In this document: positions 14,447 through 18,608 of the stretch, one piece after another
Layout: every line of letters starts with the position of its first letter
Numbering within the stretch: the stretch's first letter is position 1
DNA from: Opitutaceae bacterium
Lineage (GTDB): Bacteria; Verrucomicrobiota; Verrucomicrobiia; Opitutales; Opitutaceae
DNA length: 18,608 nt
Assembly (NCBI GenBank): GCA_025352845.1
Contig: JANXSC010000382.1
Span: 1 to 18,608, forward strand
Direction: 5' to 3'
Translations under genes and position numbers: made by a program
Notes under the pieces: model-generated
The model's database searches: none
What the model saw: the letters and a program-made list of their open reading frames with translations, nothing else
What the model was told of the DNA's origin: nothing

Positions 14447-14505
14447 GGGCTGCGATCGGGGTGTAAACCGCCGATCACGATGAGAGCGAACCCGATCTAG
14501 GCAAC

Positions 14506-14521
14506 CGGGCTTTGCAGCCCG
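14506..14521. other. Small hairpin between minus-strand genes
   Basis: CGGGCT and AGCCCG pair perfectly around TTGC. The hairpin lies in the 118-base gap between a possible small ORF (ending 14565) and the Tat oxidoreductase start. No T-run follows, so termination is doubtful. Confidence 0.25.
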
Positions 14522-14564
14522 ATTCAGAACAGCGCGTTTTCCACAAACGCTGCGATGTGCGCCG

Positions 14565-14789
14565 CTATTTCGCCCGCGCGGGGATCGGTGAATTGGTCCC
14601 GTTGCCCTTGCGCCGCTCCTGGCTGTCGCCTGGATCGCGCACCACTCGAATTGGATCACGGCGACCGAATAGGTGCCGCAAGTAATGGGCAAGGAACGCG
14701 CAGATCCCGGCGATGAGCGCGCCCGTGAGTCCGGCGAAGACGCCGATCAGAGCGCCAATTTGAGAGAGGAAACTTGGATTTGAATTCAC
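14565..14789 (-). CDS. Possible small membrane protein (74 aa, GTG start)
   Basis: An open frame from a GTG at 14789 encodes (M)NSNPSFLSQIGALIGVFAG and continues as one hydrophobic stretch to about residue 40, followed by a basic, hydrophilic tail (RHLFGRRD onward). The topology would be one or two helices, a short turn and a cytoplasmic tail. I know no family for it. Support comes from the clean hydrophobic-then-basic pattern and its position in a same-strand run between the deacetylase and the oxidoreductase. Against it are the lack of an ATG or Shine-Dalgarno sequence, less C/G-rich third positions than its neighbours, and a palindrome (GGCGAAA/TTTCGCC) just upstream. Confidence 0.35.
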   Translation of the reverse strand: MNSNPSFLSQIGALIGVFAGLTGALIAGICAFLAHYLRHLFGRRDPIRVVRDPGDSQERRKGNGTNSPIPARAK

Positions 14790-14893
14790 GCGGCGAAAAA
14801 AAACTTTCGCCGAGACAGTCCGCGGCGATTGTGAATTCGCAATGCCGGAAACGTGTTGCTTGCGCGATTGCGGCCGGCGCCAGGGCTTTTCCC

Positions 14894-15784
14894 TCAGCGC
14901 CGCAGGTCGCGGTAGCCGATGAGCCGGATGCCGCGCGCCTTGATCAGCGCCTTCACTTCCGGATGCGTCCACGTGTCGGTCACGCCTTGGCGATCGGCGG
15001 CGACATTTTCGTAGCCGATGTGGCCGATCGCGCGGAGCTCCGGCGTGTCGAGGCCGGGATGGTCGATGAACCAGTAGGTGCTGCCGGGCTCGAGCGAATC
15101 GAGGGCCTTGAGAAAACTGGGGAGCTTTTCGGCGGCGGTCGTCTTGGGGCCGGCGTAGCGCATGAGCTTCACGCCGTGCTCGTCGAGATCGATGTCGACG
15201 CCGAGTTCGCGGGCGACGCGGCGCGTCATTGCCGCGACCTCGGGCGCGAGGCCGCTGCAACCCATGTGGGCCGAGACGTGACTGACGCGCGGCACGTGCC
15301 GGCGAACGAGCTCGATCTGCGCGCGGAACTCGCGCTCCACTTCGGCGGGCTGCCACTTGTTTTCCGCGAGCGCGCGGCCCGGATAATTTTTGTTGGGCCG
15401 CAGCATCGGAAAAAAATAGCCGTCGGCGTCCACGAGACTCGGGCCCGCGGTGAGCGGCCGCCACTTCACGTTGTCCCACTCGCTCGTGAGCGCGAGGTGC
15501 ACGCCGACATCGACGCCGGTGTTCTCCGGCTGCGCGAGGAGCCGCACCGCCTCGGGAAACCACGGCGATGGGGCGATGACCTCGATCGAGGTCTCGATGC
15601 CCTCGCGGTAACATTGGATCAACGCCGCGTTGCCGCTGTGCGAGAAACCCATGTCGTCGCCGCGCACGATGAGGCGGATGGTGCCGGGGCGCGGTGCGGC
15701 GGCGCGGAGCGAAAGCGCGGCGGTGCCGAAGGCGGTGGCGGAAAACTTGAGGAAATCGCGGCGGTGAGGGGAAAGCGGGGGCAT
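14894..15784 (-). CDS. Tat-exported YdjC/ChbG-like carbohydrate deacetylase
   Basis: The 296-residue product has an N-terminal twin-arginine motif (PHRRDFLKFSATAFGTAAL). It then has the YdjC/ChbG fold: IRLIVRGDDMGFSHSGNAAL with the metal-binding D43-D44 pair (36-55), VDVGVHLALTSEW with H96, and HVSAHMG with H173. The D/H/H set matches the metal site of family deacetylases that remove N-acetyl groups from chitooligosaccharides and related sugars. Known members are usually cytoplasmic; a Tat leader would place this one in the periplasm, which is unusual. The start is the ATG giving MPPLSPHRRD; a 12-residue longer start was rejected because it buries the RR motif. It follows the aldo/keto reductase by 48 bases, probably in one operon. 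Confidence 0.88.
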   Translation of the reverse strand: MPPLSPHRRDFLKFSATAFGTAALSLRAAAPRPGTIRLIVRGDDMGFSHSGNAALIQCYREGIETSIEVIAPSPWFPEAVRLLAQPENTGVDVGVHLALTSEWDNVKWRPLTAGPSLVDADGYFFPMLRPNKNYPGRALAENKWQPAEVEREFRAQIELVRRHVPRVSHVSAHMGCSGLAPEVAAMTRRVARELGVDIDLDEHGVKLMRYAGPKTTAAEKLPSFLKALDSLEPGSTYWFIDHPGLDTPELRAIGHIGYENVAADRQGVTDTWTHPEVKALIKARGIRLIGYRDLRR

Positions 15785-15832
15785 GATGGGAAGGCGCGGG
15801 TTGATGAACTCCACTGGCACTCGCGAGTGTCC

Positions 15833-16846
15833 TCAGTCGAAGATCGGCATGAAGGTATTGAACGCGAGTTCGCCGAAGTGGCCGGGGTCGTTGAAGCGGC
15901 GGCGGCGGTCGAGGGCGTCGATGGCGGCCATCTCGGCCGGGGTGAGCGCGAAGTCGAAGAGCGCCAGATTTTCGGCGAGGCGCGCGGGCGTCTGCGTTTT
16001 CGGAATCACCGCGCAGCCGCGCTGCACGCCCCAGTGGAGCGTGATCTGCGCGGGAGTTTTTTGGTGCGCGGCGGCGATGGCGGTGACAACGGAATCGCGC
16101 AGCACGTTTTCCTCGGGCCGGGCCATGCCGATGGATTCGTAGGACGGCGAGCCGAGCGGCGAAAACGCGGTGACGGCGATTTTCTCCTGCGCGCAGAAGC
16201 GCAACTGCCGCGGTTGCGCGAGATACGGGTGGAGCTCGATTTGGTGCACGGCGGGGCGGATCGAACATTTCGCGAGAAGATCGCGGAGGAGCGAGAGGTT
16301 GAGGTTGCACACGCCGATGCGCTTCACGAGCCCGGCGTGCTGGAGTTCCTCCAGCGCGCCCCACGTTTCGGCGTAGGGCACGGCGATGGGTTTCATCGCG
16401 GGCTTGGCCGCCTTCGGATCGTGAAACCACTCCGGCGGGTAGCGCACGTCGAACGGCACAAACGCGAGCGCGATCGGAAAATGCACGAGGTAGAGATCGA
16501 GGTAGTCGAGCTTCAGGTCGCGCAACGAACGCTCGCAGGCGGCGCGCACATGCTTCGGCTCGTGGTAGGTGTTCCAGAGTTTGGAGGTGACCCACAGGTC
16601 GTCGCGGCGAACGAGTTTGTCGCGCAGCGCGACCGCGAGGCCCTCGCCGACCTGCGGCTCGTTGCCATAGTCGCACGCGCAGTCGAGGTGGCGGTAGCCG
16701 ACGCGAATCGCCTCCTGCACGAGCGAGGGCGTCTCGGGTTTCGGCATTTTCCAGAAGCCGAGGCCGACCGAGGGAAATTGGCCGCGATCGGCGAGCGTGA
16801 GCGCGGGCGAACGGAGCGCGGAAATGGGGGAAGGCGTGGAGGACAT
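15833..16846 (-). CDS. Aldo/keto reductase, xylose/aldose-reductase type
   Basis: This 337-residue (alpha/beta)8 barrel has the AKR tetrad with standard spacing: D55, Y60 (CDYGNE), K89 (VTSKLWN) and H122 (LVHFP). It reduces aldehydes or aldoses with NAD(P)H. Several stretches resemble yeast xylose reductases closely: LDLYLVHFPIALAFVP (115-130), the RFND near 317-320 and a C-terminus ending PIFD. The cofactor loop is IPKTQTPARL (281-290), in which the Asn normally after Lys-Ser is Gln. Aldose-to-alditol reduction is likely but the sugar is unproven. The start is the ATG giving MSSTPSPISA; upstream frame sequence is Arg/Pro-rich shadow. A 22-bp upstream element lies 62 bases before the start. 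The deacetylase gene follows 48 bases after the stop. Confidence 0.9.
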   Translation of the reverse strand: MSSTPSPISALRSPALTLADRGQFPSVGLGFWKMPKPETPSLVQEAIRVGYRHLDCACDYGNEPQVGEGLAVALRDKLVRRDDLWVTSKLWNTYHEPKHVRAACERSLRDLKLDYLDLYLVHFPIALAFVPFDVRYPPEWFHDPKAAKPAMKPIAVPYAETWGALEELQHAGLVKRIGVCNLNLSLLRDLLAKCSIRPAVHQIELHPYLAQPRQLRFCAQEKIAVTAFSPLGSPSYESIGMARPEENVLRDSVVTAIAAAHQKTPAQITLHWGVQRGCAVIPKTQTPARLAENLALFDFALTPAEMAAIDALDRRRRFNDPGHFGELAFNTFMPIFD

Positions 16847-16908
16847 CGACACCGAGTTAGCGCGCGCGTGTCGCGGGGTCACGGAGGAAGTGGGCGGATG
16901 CGGTGTGC

Positions 16909-16930
16909 GGGCGCAGCTCAGTTTCTTGCA
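16909..16930 (-). repeat. Dispersed 22-bp upstream element, copy B
   Basis: Read on the minus strand, it is TGCAAGAAACTGAGCTGCGC then CC. It matches 7986-8007 at 20 of 22 bases and also ends exactly 62 bases before a start codon, here that of the aldo/keto reductase. Confidence 0.6.
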
Positions 16931-16957
16931 ACCTCGTTCTGGAATCTGCCTTCGTAG

Positions 16958-17019
16958 CAAGGGGCGCGGCTCGGCCGCGCCCGGTTTCTTCGGAGGGCGC
17001 GGACGAGGCGCGCCCCTTG
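16958..17019. repeat. Twin-hairpin inverted repeat, copy 5
   Basis: Arms 16958-16981 (CAAGGGGCGCGGCTCGGCCG...) and 16996-17019 are inverted copies matching at 22 of 24 bases around a 14-base loop. Each arm can fold (GGCGCGG with its partner). It sits 16 bases from the left end of the insertion-sequence derivative and upstream of the aldo/keto reductase. Confidence 0.85.
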
Positions 17020-17035
17020 TCTGCCCGGAAGGGCT

Positions 17036-17056
17036 GGGTGTGATTAAATCTGTGCC
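17036..17056 (+). repeat. Left terminal inverted repeat of the IS derivative
   Basis: GGGTGTGATTAAATCTGTGC plus C matches the reverse complement of 17855-17875 at 20 of 21 bases. It includes the transposase stop codon at 17044-17046. Confidence 0.85.
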
Positions 17057-17796
17057 AGAGCGAGAGAGTCCCAGTAAGCGGGCCATGCTCCGTTGGCGCG
17101 GACGACGCGGGCGTGAGCGATGGCTTCGAAGTTGGGGCGCAACCAGGCCACGCCCGGGAGCTTGAGGAGGTGGTGGGGGACGTGGCGGTGGCCGCTTTCG
17201 ATCAGGCCGGAGCCGACGGGGAGGTGGCGGGAGAGGGCGGCGGGGTAGTCGAGCTGGTCGCGCTGGTTGGACAGGTAGTCCTGGCGGCGCGTGCGCCGGC
17301 AGCGTGCGCACGGGCGGGCGGGCTGGGCGTCGCGCAGGGCCCCGGCGTGCCGCAGGGTGAGCCGGCGCAGGGTGCTCGGGGCCAGCGTCACGCCGTGGTG
17401 TTCCAGGAGCCGGTCCGTCGCGCGGCCGAACGGCGTCTCCAACGCGAAGTCGCACGCCAGCCGTTGCAGACGCCGCGAACAGCCCCGCGCCGTCAGGCCG
17501 GCGGCGGCCGCGAACGGCCGTTGCCACTCGTCCGCGGCGTTGCGCCACACCCGCTCGCTCACCGCGACGGTGCCGTAGCCGCAGGGCCACGCCGCATTTT
17601 TTTCGCCTCGCGCGCAGGCGCGGGTCCGCCGCCTGCGCGTGCGCCCAGACGCGCCCTTCCGCCCAGCACGTTCAAGCCGCGGCTCTACCAACCGCACCCC
17701 CGCCCGCACCGCCGTCAATTGCTCGGCCACCGCCGGGTGGGCGCGCAGCAGTTCGCTCAACCTCGTTTCCTCCGCCGTCAGTTCCTGCTCGTTCAT
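17044..17796 (-). pseudogene. Internally shortened ISKra4-like transposase
   Basis: The frame encodes about 250 residues from the ATG at 17796 (MNEQELTAEETRLSELLRAH). Residues ~70-155 resemble the helical N-terminal region of ISKra4/UPF0236-type transposases. Residues ~180-245, with LPVGSGLIES, a basic HHLLKLPG and W-xx-YW near the end, resemble their C-terminus, where a Gly-Ser-Gly-x-x-Glu motif carries the last catalytic acid (E200). The segment that should join them, about 150 residues or more with the earlier acidic catalytic residues, is missing between about 155 and 178. The frame stays open across this gap, so an in-frame deletion is the simplest reading. The product should not transpose unaided but might bind the 21-base ends. 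Confidence 0.65.
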
Positions 17797-17854
17797 TCCG
17801 CGAGTCTGGCTCCCCGGCTTTTCAAAAGTGATCGGATTCGCCCGGCTTCGCTTG

Positions 17855-17875
17855 GGCACAAATTTAATCACACCC
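17855..17875 (-). repeat. Right terminal inverted repeat of the IS derivative
   Basis: GGCACAAATTTAATCACACC plus C is the inverted partner of 17036-17056 with one mismatch. It contains TTTAAT, a possible -10-like hexamer reading toward secA, but no matching -35 is clear. Confidence 0.85.
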
Positions 17876-17942
17876 GGAAGGTAGTTCACATGGATTCTGC
17901 ATTTGCCAAGCGGGGGACCGCTCCTAACGCTCACCCCTCCTC

Positions 17943-18608
17943 ATGTTCTCGTTTTTGCTCAAACGGTTTTCGGGTCGCCACTATAAAAAATTCCTCGAGA
18001 AGGCTCGGCCCACCGTCGTGCGCATCAACGAGCTGGAAAAATCCTACCAGGCGCTGTCCGACGAGCAGTTGGCCGCCAAGACAGTGGAGTTTCGCGCCCG
18101 CCTCGCCGCCGCCACCGACAAGCGCGCGGCCCTCGACGAGGTGCTGCCCGAGGCGTTTGCCGTGGTGAAAAACGCGGCCCGTCGGCTCGTCGGTTCCAAG
18201 GCCCTCGTCTGCGAACACGACCTCACGTGGGACATGGTGCATTTCGACGTGCAGCTCATCGGCGGCATGGCGATCCATCAGGGCAAGATTTCTGAAATGG
18301 CCACCGGCGAGGGTAAGACCCTCGTTTCGACGCTCCCGCTTTACCTCAACTCGCTCACCGGTCGGAACACCCAGCTCGTCACCGTCAACGACTACCTCGC
18401 CCGCCGCGACTCCGAGTGGATGGGCCACCTCTACAAGTTTCTCGGCGTCTCCGTCGGCTGCATCCAGCAGCAGATGTCACCGGATGTCCGGCGTGAGATG
18501 TATGGCTGCGACATCACCTACGGCACGGCCAGCGAGTTTGGTTTCGATTACCTGCGCGATAACGGCATGGCCACGCGCAAGGAAGACCAGGTCCAGCGCG
18601 ATCACTGG
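17943..18608 (+). CDS. secA: Preprotein translocase ATPase SecA, N-terminal part (runs off window)
   Basis: The first 222 codons encode the start of SecA, the cytoplasmic/membrane-associated motor that drives unfolded proteins through SecYEG. Visible are the N-terminal amphipathic stretch MFSFLLKRFSGR, DVQLIGGMAIHQGKISEM (103-119), Walker A MATGEGKT (119-126), VNDYLARRDSEWM (148-160) and YGTASEFGFDYLRDN further on, all hallmark SecA sequence. The gene is cut by the window end, so the preprotein cross-linking, second ATPase and C-terminal domains are not seen. No good Shine-Dalgarno sequence precedes the ATG. Its upstream region is only 67 bases from the insertion-sequence end, so the promoter lies in this short gap or inside the element. 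Confidence 0.97.
   Translation, partial: MFSFLLKRFSGRHYKKFLEKARPTVVRINELEKSYQALSDEQLAAKTVEFRARLAAATDKRAALDEVLPEAFAVVKNAARRLVGSKALVCEHDLTWDMVHFDVQLIGGMAIHQGKISEMATGEGKTLVSTLPLYLNSLTGRNTQLVTVNDYLARRDSEWMGHLYKFLGVSVGCIQQQMSPDVRREMYGCDITYGTASEFGFDYLRDNGMATRKEDQVQRDHW

Larger units (their letters stand above)
17036..17875 (-). mobile_element. Small ISKra4-like insertion-sequence derivative
   Basis: The ends GGGTGTGATTAAATCTGTGC... (17036-17056) and 17855-17875 are 21-base inverted repeats with one mismatch. They bracket a transposase-like frame on the minus strand. At 840 bp the element is shorter than full ISKra4-family elements, and its transposase lacks the central catalytic region, so it is probably non-autonomous. 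GGAAGG occurs immediately outside the right end and, within 9 bases, outside the left end, which may be a worn target duplication (9-base windows 17027-17035 and 17876-17884 agree in the first six). It lies 67 bases before secA. Confidence 0.75.

Noticed and set aside
13004..14500. 498-residue plus-strand frame opposite the Tat oxidoreductase
   Set aside because: The minus strand has all family motifs and a Tat signal; the plus-strand frame has low-complexity Arg/Gly/Ala sequence and no motif.
14774..16957. 727-residue plus-strand frame across the deacetylase and aldo/keto reductase
   Set aside because: It spans two well-supported minus-strand genes and their gap. It is a long open frame caused by codon bias, not a gene.
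27..17019. The hairpin repeats as a CRISPR array
   Set aside because: They are inverted, kilobases apart, differ in core sequence and have no regular spacers.
16847..17590. N-terminal extension of the aldo/keto reductase frame
   Set aside because: Residues upstream of MSSTPSPISA are Pro/Arg-rich and run through a hairpin repeat and IS sequence, so the ATG at 16846 is the start.

Overview
The window is GC-rich, with C/G-heavy third codon positions. Several genes have GTG starts and lack a clear Shine-Dalgarno sequence. The gene content is heavy in exported sugar-modifying enzymes: twin-arginine (Tat) leaders, a DUF1080 protein, Gfo/Idh/MocA oxidoreductases and xylose-isomerase-like TIM barrels. 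Together with hairpin repeats beginning TGTAGGGC and the start of a secA gene, this suggests a Verrucomicrobiota chromosome, probably Opitutaceae-like. That placement is inference from content and style; there is no rRNA marker. I see no tRNA, rRNA, CRISPR array, phage or replication origin.

Layout. 1-1414: a hairpin repeat and a minus-strand Gfo/Idh/MocA oxidoreductase. 1550-2226: a plus-strand Phd-like antitoxin and PIN toxin pair with a 4-base GTGA overlap. 2240-4659: a minus-strand ABC-2 exporter, ATPase first and then a permease with an extra C-terminal soluble domain. 4795-6395: plus-strand DUF1080 (3-keto-glycoside hydrolase-like) protein and an SDR dehydrogenase, separated by a MITE-like inverted repeat. 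6520-9543: minus-strand MFS transporter, 3-hydroxyisobutyrate-dehydrogenase-like reductase and cytochrome b562-like protein with a clear intrinsic terminator. 9758-13020: plus-strand Tat-exported TIM-barrel protein followed after 2 bases by a large fusion of an AmiE-like serine amidase to a NamZ (DUF1343) muramidase. 13097-16846: minus-strand Tat-exported oxidoreductase, a doubtful small membrane ORF, a Tat-exported YdjC/ChbG-like deacetylase and a xylose-reductase-like aldo/keto reductase. 17036-17875: a small insertion-sequence derivative with 21-bp terminal inverted repeats and a shortened ISKra4-like transposase. 17943-end: the first 222 codons of secA.

How the genes may work together. 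Oxidoreductase, DUF1080 hydrolase and TIM-barrel protein are the three protein types associated with breakdown of glycosides by oxidation at C3. Here copies of each carry export signals. The SDR, the hydroxy-acid reductase, the sugar-acid-type MFS carrier and the aldose reductase would fit uptake and processing of sugars or sugar acids. The AmiE-NamZ fusion points to salvage of peptidoglycan fragments. The strand switches show that this is not one operon.

The most unusual non-coding content is a set of twin-hairpin repeats at gene ends. One writes the last 18 codons of the ABC ATPase, one supplies the stop codon of an oxidoreductase, and half of another forms an intrinsic terminator. A second observation is a 22-bp sequence found exactly 62 bases upstream of two unrelated start codons.
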